Source: JAUYQR01 sp031377265
Lineage (GTDB): Bacteria > Pseudomonadota > Alphaproteobacteria > Rhodobacterales > Rhodobacteraceae
Length of the DNA: 5,576 bases
NCBI RefSeq assembly: GCF_031377265.1
Contig: NZ_JANMET010000306.1
Coordinates: 1-5,576 of the forward strand
Reading direction: 5' to 3'
Shown: positions 1 through 5,576 of the stretch, piece after piece
Layout: every line of letters begins with the position of its first letter
Position numbering within the stretch: the stretch's first letter is position 1
Program-made: the position numbers and the translations under genes
Notes under the pieces: model-generated
The model's input: only the letters and a program-made list of their open reading frames with translations
Database searches by the model: none
Told to the model about the DNA's origin: nothing

Positions 1-1062
1 CTTGTCGCGCCCGGTCAGCAGCACCAGCCGCACACCCGCCGCAGCCGCCAAAGGCTCCAACCCTTCGAAATGCTGCCGCGCCAGAATTTCGGTAGGGGCC
101 ATCATCACCCCCTGCCCGCCCGCCTCGACCGCGATCAACAGTGCTAGAAACGCCACCAGCGTTTTGCCGGACCCAACGTCGCCTTGCAGCAGCCGGTTCA
201 TCCGCAGCGGTGATGCCATGTCTGCCGCAATCTCGGCCAGCGCCCTGGTCTGCGCCTTGGTCGGCGCATAAGGCAGGCTTTCCAGCACCTTACCTTGCAA
301 AGCGCCGGTCCCGGCACTTGCTACTCCCTTGCCGCGCCTGATCTGTTCCCGCGCCAATGACAGGGTCAGCTGATGCGCAAACAACTCGTCATAGGCCAGA
401 CGCGCCCGTGCGGGGTGCGTATACGCCAAAGCGGCGGCATCAGCCGGGTTGTGCACCAGCACCAGCGCTGCGCGCCAGTCTGGCCAACCTTCGCGCACCT
501 TCAGCGCCGGATCGATCCATTCTGCAAGGTCGGGACTGCGCGCCAAGGCCGACGCAGCCGCCTTGGACATGATCCGTTGCGTCAACCCCGCGCCAAGCGG
601 ATAGACCGGCTCATAGCCCGGCAAATCGGCGGCTTCTTCGGGCCGCAACACATGATCGGGGTGCACCATCTGCGCGACACCATCGAACAGCTCCACCTTC
701 CCCGAAATCAGCCGCCGTTGGCCGGTGGGCAGCAGCTTGTGCAGGTAATCGGCACGGGCATGAAAGAACACCAGCACAAACTCCAGCTGGGCATCGCGCA
801 CCATGATGCGGTATGGGCCACCCTTGCGATGCGGTGGAAAGTGGCCGCCCACCTCCACCTCAACGGTCAGTGTGGTCGGTGGCACCACATCGCGGACCGA
901 CATGCGGCGCGTTCGGTCGACCCCGGAGTGCGGCAACACATACAGCAGATCCTTGGGCCGAAGAACGCCAAGCGCCTCAAACGCCTTCGCGGTCTTTGGA
1001 CCCACACCGTCAAGCGTTTCCAATTCGGCATAAAGCGGGAACAGAACCTCCGGTCGGCTCAT
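1..1062 (-). CDS. recG: ATP-dependent DNA helicase RecG, N-terminal part (3' end outside window)
   Basis: RecG is a cytoplasmic superfamily 2 helicase that reverses stalled replication forks and branch-migrates Holliday junctions. The window holds its first 354 codons, open to the edge; from family knowledge about half of a roughly 690-residue protein. It begins MSRPEVLFPLYAELETLDGV, with a helix-hairpin-helix-like LDGVGPKTAKAFEALGV at about residues 17-33. The OB-fold wedge domain, which grips the branched DNA, should follow at about 50-140. The helicase core starts near 255, with a Q-motif-like TKAQ at 268-271, Walker A GDVGSGKT at 294-301 and motif Ia MAPTEILARQH at 321-331. The DEAD-type Walker B box and later motifs lie beyond the edge. 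The ATG at 1062-1060 overlaps the ligA TGA as ATGA, and no clear Shine-Dalgarno is visible, so translation is probably coupled to ligA. Identity is near certain. Confidence 0.96.
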   Translation of the reverse strand, partial: MSRPEVLFPLYAELETLDGVGPKTAKAFEALGVLRPKDLLYVLPHSGVDRTRRMSVRDVVPPTTLTVEVEVGGHFPPHRKGGPYRIMVRDAQLEFVLVFFHARADYLHKLLPTGQRRLISGKVELFDGVAQMVHPDHVLRPEEAADLPGYEPVYPLGAGLTQRIMSKAAASALARSPDLAEWIDPALKVREGWPDWRAALVLVHNPADAAALAYTHPARARLAYDELFAHQLTLSLAREQIRRGKGVASAGTGALQGKVLESLPYAPTKAQTRALAEIAADMASPLRMNRLLQGDVGSGKTLVAFLALLIAVEAGGQGVMMAPTEILARQHFEGLEPLAAAAGVRLVLLTGRDK

Positions 1063-3176
1063 GGCGCGCCGATGAGGGCTAGCCACCCGTCCTCGTCAAT
1101 CAGCCGCACGCCCAGACGCGTGGCATCCTTGGCCTTCGACCCGGCCCCCGGCCCAGCGACAACAATATCCGTCTTTGCGCTGACGGACCCCGCGACCTTT
1201 GCCCCCAAAGCTTCGGCCCGGGCCTTGGCTTCAGCGCGCGTCATCTTTTCCAGAGTTCCGGTGAATACCACAGTCAATCCGGCGACCGGGCTGTCCGTCG
1301 GGGCGCGCGTGACCACAGGCTGCACCGTCAGATGTGCGGCCAATGCATCAATTGCACTGCGTTCAGCTGGATTGCGAAAGGCGTCGACAAGACTAGTTGC
1401 CAGCACGTTTCCGATTCCATCGATCCCCATCAATTCGGCCCACTCGGCGCTTCCCGGAACAGCCGCTGTGACAGCCGTCTCAAAGGCGGCCCAGGTGCCA
1501 TAGTGGCGCGCCAGCAACGCCGACGCCGCCTCGCCGACATGCCTGATCCCGAGCGAAAAGATCAACCGATCAAGCGGTATATGGCGCTTCGCCTCGATCG
1601 CCGCAAACAGGTTGGCGACCGATCTTTCCCCGAATCCGTCACGGTTTTTAAGCTTTTGCAATGGGTTGGCCGTATCCCTTGCCGCAAGCGTGAAGATATC
1701 GGCTGGGGCTTTGACCGGCAACTGGGTGTCGCGGAAGAACATCTCTATCTGTCTTGCCCCCAAGCCTTCAATGTCGAACGCCCCGCGCGAGACGAAGTGT
1801 TTCAACCGCTCCACCGCCTGTGCCGGACAGATCAACCCGCCAGTACAGCGGCGCACGGCATCGCCTTCCTCGCGCGGGGCCGGGCTCCCGCATTCAGGAC
1901 AGGTCGATGGAAAATCATATGGTTGGGCAGTGCTACTTCTCTTTGAAAGATCCACATCCGCGACCTTCGGGATCACGTCCCCAGCGCGAAACACCTGCAC
2001 CCAGTCGCCAACCCGGATGTCTTTGCCATCGCGGATCGGATTGCCCTTTGCATCACGCCCGGCGATGTAATCCTCATTGTGCAAGGTCGCGTTTGACACG
2101 ACCACGCCCCCCACCGTTACCGGCGTCAGCCGCGCCACCGGGCTCAGCGCCCCGGTCCGCCCGACCTGAATGTCGATCGCCTCAAGCCGCGTCCAGGCCA
2201 GCTCGGCTGGAAACTTGTGCGCAATGGCCCAGCGGGGGGTCGACGACCGGAATCCGAGCCTTGCCTGCAGGGCAAGTTCGTTAACCTTGTAGACAACCCC
2301 GTCGATATCATAGCCAAGCGTCGCACGCTGCGCCTCGATCAGCCGGTACTGGGCCAGCATCGCGTCAGGCCCGTCGCACAGAACCGTCAGCGGGTTGGTC
2401 TGAAACCCAAGCGCACGCAGCCGCTGGATTGCCCGGAGTTGGGTTTGCGCCAGCGGCTCGGACAAAGCGCCCCAGGCGTAGGCAAAAAACCTAAGCGGGC
2501 GTGCGCCGGTGATCGTGGCGTCCAGCTGCCGCAAGCTGCCCGCAGCAGCGTTGCGCGGGTTTGCGAAAGTTTTTTCCCCCTTCGCTGCCTGCCGGGTGTT
2601 CAATGCCGCAAAGTCCGCATGTGACATATAGACTTCGCCACGCACCTCAAGAATTTCGGGCGCGCCGGTCAGATGTTGAGGAATGTCAGCAATTGTGCGG
2701 GCGTTTTCGGTAACGTTTTCGCCCATTGCACCGTCGCCGCGCGTCGCTGCCTGCACCAGAACGCCGTGTTCGTAGCGCAGGGAAAGCGACAGACCGTCGA
2801 TCTTTGGCTCTGCTGTGTAGTCGACCTGCTGGGTCATTCCCAGATACTTGCGCACACGTTGATCAAATTCGCTGACTTCGGTGGCCTCGAAGGCATTCTC
2901 GAGGGACAACATCCGAACGGAATGAGCGATCTTTCCGAATCCTTCGGCGACCCCCGCCCCAACCAGGTCGGAAGGAGAATCCACGCGTTTCAGATGCGGG
3001 AAGCGCGCCTCGATTGCTGCATTGCGCCGCTTCAGCCCATCATAATCGGCATCTGAAATCTCGGGTGCGTCAAGCGTATGATAGGCTTCATTCGCCGCGA
3101 GAACGCGGTTGGCCAGCACTGCAAGTTCCGCCCGGGCTTCGGCTTCCGTCAATGCCTCCACCGCTTTGTCCGCCAT
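1059..3176 (-). CDS. ligA: NAD-dependent DNA ligase LigA
   Basis: LigA seals 3'-OH/5'-phosphate nicks using NAD+ and joins Okazaki fragments in replication and repair. Numbering here is from the GTG at 3179; subtract one for the preferred ATG. The Ia domain that binds NMN carries Y33, H34 and the DADYD at 43-47. The adenylation motif is AEPKIDG with catalytic lysine K126. TRGDG lies at 146-150 and DIDGVVYKVN at 291-300. The OB fold follows, then a four-cysteine zinc finger (C427, C430, C445, C451), helix-hairpin-helix repeats at about 510-600 and a C-terminal BRCT domain at about 631-706. All domains are present and the length of 705-706 residues is normal. I chose the ATG at 3176 because the GGGGGA at 3186-3181 leaves 4 nt to it but only 1 nt to the GTG. 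It lies 58 nt downstream of ctrA and overlaps recG by 4 nt. Confidence 0.98.
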   Translation of the reverse strand: MADKAVEALTEAEARAELAVLANRVLAANEAYHTLDAPEISDADYDGLKRRNAAIEARFPHLKRVDSPSDLVGAGVAEGFGKIAHSVRMLSLENAFEATEVSEFDQRVRKYLGMTQQVDYTAEPKIDGLSLSLRYEHGVLVQAATRGDGAMGENVTENARTIADIPQHLTGAPEILEVRGEVYMSHADFAALNTRQAAKGEKTFANPRNAAAGSLRQLDATITGARPLRFFAYAWGALSEPLAQTQLRAIQRLRALGFQTNPLTVLCDGPDAMLAQYRLIEAQRATLGYDIDGVVYKVNELALQARLGFRSSTPRWAIAHKFPAELAWTRLEAIDIQVGRTGALSPVARLTPVTVGGVVVSNATLHNEDYIAGRDAKGNPIRDGKDIRVGDWVQVFRAGDVIPKVADVDLSKRSSTAQPYDFPSTCPECGSPAPREEGDAVRRCTGGLICPAQAVERLKHFVSRGAFDIEGLGARQIEMFFRDTQLPVKAPADIFTLAARDTANPLQKLKNRDGFGERSVANLFAAIEAKRHIPLDRLIFSLGIRHVGEAASALLARHYGTWAAFETAVTAAVPGSAEWAELMGIDGIGNVLATSLVDAFRNPAERSAIDALAAHLTVQPVVTRAPTDSPVAGLTVVFTGTLEKMTRAEAKARAEALGAKVAGSVSAKTDIVVAGPGAGSKAKDATRLGVRLIDEDGWLALIGAP

Positions 3177-3180
3177 CACT

Positions 3181-3186
3181 TCCCCC
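3181..3186 (-). promoter_or_regulatory. ribosome binding site of ligA
   Basis: On the minus strand GGGGGA precedes two adjacent in-frame start codons, GTG (3179-3177) and ATG (3176-3174). The spacing is far too short for the GTG and short but workable for the ATG, so it decides the start in favour of ATG. Confidence 0.55.
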
Positions 3187-3234
3187 GCATCGATTGCGCG
3201 GTAAGGTTAGGGCGGACCAGGGCAGAGGTAAAGA

Positions 3235-3954
3235 TCAGGCGCTGGCAGCAAGTCGCGGCGCGGCCAGCATCGACGCTGCACTCGGGTCGCGTAAGACATA
3301 GCCACGCCCCCAAACAGTCTCGATGTGGTTCATGCCACCGGTCGCTTCAGCAAGCTTTTTGCGCAACTTGCAAATGAACACGTCGATGATCTTCAATTCC
3401 GGCTCGTCCATGCCGCCATAGAGGTGATTGAGGAACATTTCCTTGGTCAAGGTTGTGCCCTTGCGCAGGCTCAACAACTCCAACATCTGATATTCCTTGC
3501 CGGTCAAATGCACCGTCTTGCCTTCAACATCGACCGTCTTTGCGTCGAGGTTGACCGCAACCTTGCCGGTCTTGATGATCGATTGGCTATGCCCTTTGGA
3601 CCGCCGGATGATCGCGTGGATACGCGCGACCAGTTCTTCGCGGTGAAACGGCTTGGTCATGTAGTCGTCAGCGCCAAAACCGAACCCTTTAAGCTTGTTT
3701 TCCGTGTCATCCGACCCGGACAAGATGAGAATCGGGGTTTCAACCTTTGCGACGCGAATCTGTCGCAACACTTCATGCCCGCTCATGTCTGGCAGGTTAA
3801 GGTCTAAAAGAATCAGATCGTAGTCATAAAGCTTTGCAAGATCAACGCCATCCTCCCCCATGTCAGTGCAATAGACGTTGAGGTTTGCATGGGTCAGCAT
3901 CAGTTCGATGCTTTTTGAAGTGGTCGGGTCGTCTTCTACAAGCAGAATGCGCAT
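3235..3954 (-). CDS. ctrA: Cell-cycle response regulator CtrA
   Basis: CtrA is an OmpR/PhoB-type response regulator. In Caulobacter it is phosphorylated through CckA-ChpT, blocks replication initiation and activates flagellar, division and methylation genes. In Rhodobacterales it is known mainly for motility and gene-transfer-agent control. The 239-residue protein has a receiver domain (1 to about 115) with the acidic pocket EDD at 7-9, phospho-acceptor D51 in LILLDLNLPDMSG, and conserved K101 in MTKPFH. The winged-helix DNA-binding domain (about 125-225) has the CtrA-typical TGKEYQMLELLSLRKGTTLT and FICKLRKKL stretches and ends in ETVWGRGYVLRD. I start it at MRILLVEDD, the family start, preceded by GGAG at 3968-3965 with a 10-nt spacer. 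An 11-residue extension to 3987 is open but would start on the likely promoter -10. The alanine-rich tail LAASA resembles the C-terminal ClpXP degradation signal known in Caulobacter CtrA (inference). sciP lies upstream and ligA downstream. Confidence 0.97.
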   Translation of the reverse strand: MRILLVEDDPTTSKSIELMLTHANLNVYCTDMGEDGVDLAKLYDYDLILLDLNLPDMSGHEVLRQIRVAKVETPILILSGSDDTENKLKGFGFGADDYMTKPFHREELVARIHAIIRRSKGHSQSIIKTGKVAVNLDAKTVDVEGKTVHLTGKEYQMLELLSLRKGTTLTKEMFLNHLYGGMDEPELKIIDVFICKLRKKLAEATGGMNHIETVWGRGYVLRDPSAASMLAAPRLAASA

Positions 3955-3985
3955 CTGGTTAAAACTCCGCTCCAGTGTGTTCATC

Positions 3986-4015
3986 ATTAACGAGATTGGC
4001 GGGCAATGGTTAACC
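3986..4015 (-). promoter_or_regulatory. candidate ctrA promoter, CtrA-dependent type
   Basis: Reading leftward, TTAACC (4013-4008) sits at a -35 position and GTTAAT (3991-3986), which matches 4 of 6 bases of TATAAT, sits 16 nt downstream. CtrA-activated promoters typically have a TTAA-N7-TTAA box over the -35, and this TTAA is the inner half of such a box. Transcription would begin near 3980, about 25 nt before the ATG at 3954. This is pattern matching only. Confidence 0.4.
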
Positions 4016-4024
4016 GAGCGTTAC
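4010..4024. promoter_or_regulatory. candidate CtrA binding box upstream of ctrA
   Basis: The plus strand reads TTAACCGAGCGTTAC, which is TTAA-N7-TTAC and matches the CtrA consensus TTAA-N7-TTAA at 7 of 8 positions. Two more TTAA tetramers occur nearby, at 3959-3962 and 3987-3990. Its place in the sciP-ctrA gap suggests autoregulation of ctrA, as is established in Caulobacter. Confidence 0.45.
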
Positions 4025-4051
4025 TATGCGTGAGCGCGAGTAATAAACAAT

Positions 4052-4330
4052 CTAAAGTTGTCTGAATCTCTGTATCGCTGTGACTTTCAGGCCTTGTTCG
4101 CCATGACGTTCCACCGCGGATCGCCATAGTGCAAACTCTTCTTCCGAAAGAGCGTAACGTTCCTGGGCCTCGGTCTGCGTGATCAGGCCGTACACTACGG
4201 CCCGAACCACAATCGCCTTGCGGCTGGCGACCCAGCGCGTGGTGTTTTGTGCAGGCAGATCGGCACGGCTGATCACCGTTCCGTCTGGCAAGGTGATGTT
4301 GCGCGGGCCGTCGACGCGTTTGAGATACAT
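4052..4330 (-). CDS. sciP: DUF1153 family small CtrA-inhibitory protein SciP
   Basis: SciP is a small helix-turn-helix protein. In Caulobacter it binds CtrA and stops it recruiting RNA polymerase, which switches off CtrA-activated genes without displacing CtrA from DNA. This copy has 92 residues, beginning MYLKRVDGPRNITLPDG. The family core follows: ADLP (23-26), TTRWVASRKAIVVRAV (30-45), a GLIT turn (48-51), EAQERYALSEEEF (54-66) with W69, and the tail TAIQRFRQL. The helical DNA-binding-like domain spans about 30-90. I start at the ATG at 4330-4328 because GAGGGA at 4342-4337 lies 6 nt ahead. A longer reading frame to 4381 would place that ribosome binding site inside the gene and adds a non-family N-terminus. 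It is tandem with ctrA across a 97-nt gap and divergent from mnmA. The family is clear; that it inhibits CtrA in this organism is inferred. Confidence 0.9.
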   Translation of the reverse strand: MYLKRVDGPRNITLPDGTVISRADLPAQNTTRWVASRKAIVVRAVVYGLITQTEAQERYALSEEEFALWRSAVERHGEQGLKVTAIQRFRQL

Positions 4331-4336
4331 GAGCCA

Positions 4337-4342
4337 TCCCTC
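4337..4342 (-). promoter_or_regulatory. ribosome binding site of sciP
   Basis: The minus strand reads GAGGGA, 6 nt before the ATG at 4330-4328. It settles the start on MYLKRV rather than on the two in-frame ATG codons further upstream. Confidence 0.65.
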
Positions 4343-4373
4343 ATTCATTTGCACGCAGACTGCCGGAACAGCC

Positions 4374-4388
4374 TTAATCAATGCTGAA
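4374..4388. promoter_or_regulatory. possible CtrA half-matched box upstream of sciP
   Basis: The plus strand reads TTAATCAATGCTGAA, which is TTAA-N7-TGAA and matches the CtrA consensus at 7 of 8 positions. It ends 44 nt upstream of the sciP ATG and lies just before the mnmA -35. Caulobacter sciP is CtrA-activated, so a site here would make sense, but an imperfect 8-base match is weak evidence and I see no good -10 at the expected distance. Confidence 0.25.
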
Positions 4389-4396
4389 ACGGGGGG

Positions 4397-4424
4397 TTGA
4401 GAGTATGCGGCATTTTCATATATT
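4397..4424 (+). promoter_or_regulatory. sigma-70-type promoter of mnmA
   Basis: TTGAGA at 4397-4402 (5 of 6 to TTGACA) is followed after a 16-nt spacer by TATATT at 4419-4424 (5 of 6 to TATAAT). It lies in the AT-richest part of the divergent sciP-mnmA spacer. The transcript would begin near 4431-4433, giving a 5' leader of about 25-40 nt before the mnmA start candidates. This rules against an in-frame upstream ATG at 4405, which lies inside the promoter. Confidence 0.6.
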
Positions 4425-4455
4425 GCAGAGCATTCACTATACCCGGACCTGCCCG

Positions 4456-5576
4456 ATGCCGCGCGATATGCCGATGAATTCTCTTGGCCTGCCGAAACCT
4501 CCGTCCCAGACGCGGGTTGTTGTTGCCATGTCGGGGGGGGTGGACAGTTCGGTAGTGGCGGCGATGCTGGCCGACGAAGGCTATGACGTGGTTGGTGTCA
4601 CGCTGCAATTGTACGACCACGGTGCGGCTTTGGCCAAGAAGGGTGCGTGCTGCGCTGGCCGGGACATCCACGACGCCCGCCGTGTGGCCGAGGCCATGGG
4701 ATTTCCGCATTACGTGCTCGACTATGAGAACATGTTCCGCGAGGCGGTGATCGAAGAGTTCGCCGACGCCTATCTTTCCGGTGCTACGCCGGTGCCGTGC
4801 ATTCGGTGCAACGAACGGGTGAAGTTCAAGGACCTGCTGGCCACGGCGAGAGACCTTGATGCCGACTGCATGGCGACGGGGCATTACATTCAGCGCAAGA
4901 TGGGGCCCGCTGGGGCGGAGTTGCACCAGGCGGCGGATGCGGCGCGGGATCAGTCATACTTTCTGTTTCCGACCACTGCAGAGCAGTTGGATTACCTGCG
5001 TTTTCCACTGGGTCACCTGAAGTCAAAAGCGGAGACGCGGGCGTTGGCGGCCAAGTACGGCTTGCCGGTGGCCGACAAGCCGGACAGCCAGGACATCTGT
5101 TTCGTTCCGAACGGGGACTATGCGGCGGTGATTGAAAGGCTGCGGCCGGGGTCTGCGGATCCGGGCGAGATCGTGGATCTGGCGGGCCGCGTGGTGGGGG
5201 AGCATCGCGGGGTGATCCACTACACGATCGGGCAGCGCCGGGGCTTGGGGATCGGGGGCTTGGGCGAGCCGCTGTATGTGGTCCGGCTGGACCCTGCAAG
5301 CCGCCGGGTCATCGTCGGGCCGAAGGAGGCGCTGTCGACGCGGGTGATTCCGGTCAGGGAGATCAACTGGCTGGGGGACGAGCCTTTCGCGAGCCGGGCG
5401 GAGTGGCATCTGGATGTGAAGGTCCGGTCCACCCGCCCCCCGCGTGAGGCGGTGATCCGGCCCCTGTCGGCGACCGAGGAGGAGGTCGAATTGATCGAGG
5501 CCGAGGATGGGGTTTCGGCCGGGCAGGCCTGCGTCTTTTATGCCCCTGAGGGGGGACGGATCTTTGGGGGCGGCTG
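4456..5576 (+). CDS. mnmA: tRNA-specific 2-thiouridylase MnmA (last codons outside window)
   Basis: MnmA activates U34 of the Lys, Glu and Gln tRNAs with ATP and inserts sulfur to give 2-thiouridine, in the cytoplasm. The frame is open for 373 codons to the edge and lacks only a few residues. It shows the N-type ATP-pyrophosphatase P-loop SGGVDSS (26-32), GACCAG (near 63-68), the active-site segment TPVPCIRCN (111-119), ATGHYIQRK, DQSYFLF, then PDSQDICFVPNGDY with the second catalytic cysteine C215. The central tRNA-binding domain has HYTIGQRRGLGIGG (from 255), and a beta-barrel C-terminal domain ends in ACVFY and GGRIFGGG. C118 aligns with the E. coli nucleophile Cys102. In-frame ATGs at 4456, 4468 and 4474 are all possible, and none has a strong Shine-Dalgarno; I chose 4456, which has a weak CGGA 8 nt upstream and gives a family-like N-terminus. 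Confidence 0.96.
   Translation, partial: MPRDMPMNSLGLPKPPSQTRVVVAMSGGVDSSVVAAMLADEGYDVVGVTLQLYDHGAALAKKGACCAGRDIHDARRVAEAMGFPHYVLDYENMFREAVIEEFADAYLSGATPVPCIRCNERVKFKDLLATARDLDADCMATGHYIQRKMGPAGAELHQAADAARDQSYFLFPTTAEQLDYLRFPLGHLKSKAETRALAAKYGLPVADKPDSQDICFVPNGDYAAVIERLRPGSADPGEIVDLAGRVVGEHRGVIHYTIGQRRGLGIGGLGEPLYVVRLDPASRRVIVGPKEALSTRVIPVREINWLGDEPFASRAEWHLDVKVRSTRPPREAVIRPLSATEEEVELIEAEDGVSAGQACVFYAPEGGRIFGGG

Noticed and set aside
373..1503. A 376-codon plus-strand open frame across the recG-ligA junction
   Set aside because: It is antisense to two well-recognised genes with intact conserved motifs, is Arg/His/Pro-rich without domain features, and reflects mirrored codon bias in GC-rich DNA.
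3955..3987. N-terminal extension of CtrA starting at MMNTLERSF
   Set aside because: CtrA proteins start at MR(I/V)LL(V/I)EDD, a GGAG precedes that ATG, and the upstream ATG overlaps the predicted -10.
4020..4040. Possible short hairpin between sciP and ctrA
   Set aside because: The best stem is only about 3 bp (GCG/CGC) with no following T run, so it does not support a terminator.
3987..4337. A 116-codon minus-strand frame overlapping sciP
   Set aside because: It lies in another frame of sciP and the intergenic gap, has no family resemblance and an Arg-rich composition typical of shadow frames. The sciP frame has a good ribosome binding site and matches DUF1153.
4378..5432. Several minus-strand open frames opposite mnmA
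   Set aside because: They are Pro/Arg/His-rich antisense shadows of a complete MnmA frame with all expected motifs.
1..5576. Mobile elements, CRISPR, tRNA/rRNA genes or a novel defence-type cassette
   Set aside because: No repeats, inverted terminal repeats, integrase or transposase motifs, or cloverleaf signatures were seen, and all long stretches are accounted for by five housekeeping or regulatory genes.

Overview
The window looks like chromosomal core sequence from an alphaproteobacterium of the Rhodobacterales (Rhodobacter/Roseobacter lineage). The grounds are a textbook CtrA master cell-cycle regulator, a neighbouring DUF1153/SciP protein, GC-rich codon use, and protein sequences that I recall as closest to that group. 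I could run no database search, so the genus is not assigned.

Five protein genes fill almost the whole window. Four lie on the minus strand, in transcription order sciP (4330-4052), ctrA (3954-3235), ligA (3176-1059) and recG (1062 leftwards, cut by the window edge). On the plus strand, divergent from sciP, lies mnmA (from about 4456, cut by the right edge with only the last few codons missing). Neither edge gene is broken: both read open to the edge without a frameshift.

The sciP-ctrA pair places a response regulator next to its small inhibitory partner. The 97-nt gap between them is rich in TTAA motifs and fits a CtrA autoregulatory promoter. The ctrA-ligA gap is 58 nt with no visible terminator. 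ligA and recG overlap by an ATGA, so NAD-dependent DNA ligase and the RecG fork-remodelling helicase are probably translationally coupled and may be read through from ctrA. mnmA encodes the tRNA U34 2-thiolase and has a good sigma-70-type promoter in the divergent spacer.

I see no mobile element, CRISPR, RNA gene or unknown gene cassette. The interest is regulatory: candidate CtrA sites at ctrA and sciP, start-codon choices that the promoters help decide, a G8 tract in the mnmA P-loop codons, and a CxxC variant at the MnmA active site. I do not see a previously undescribed system here.
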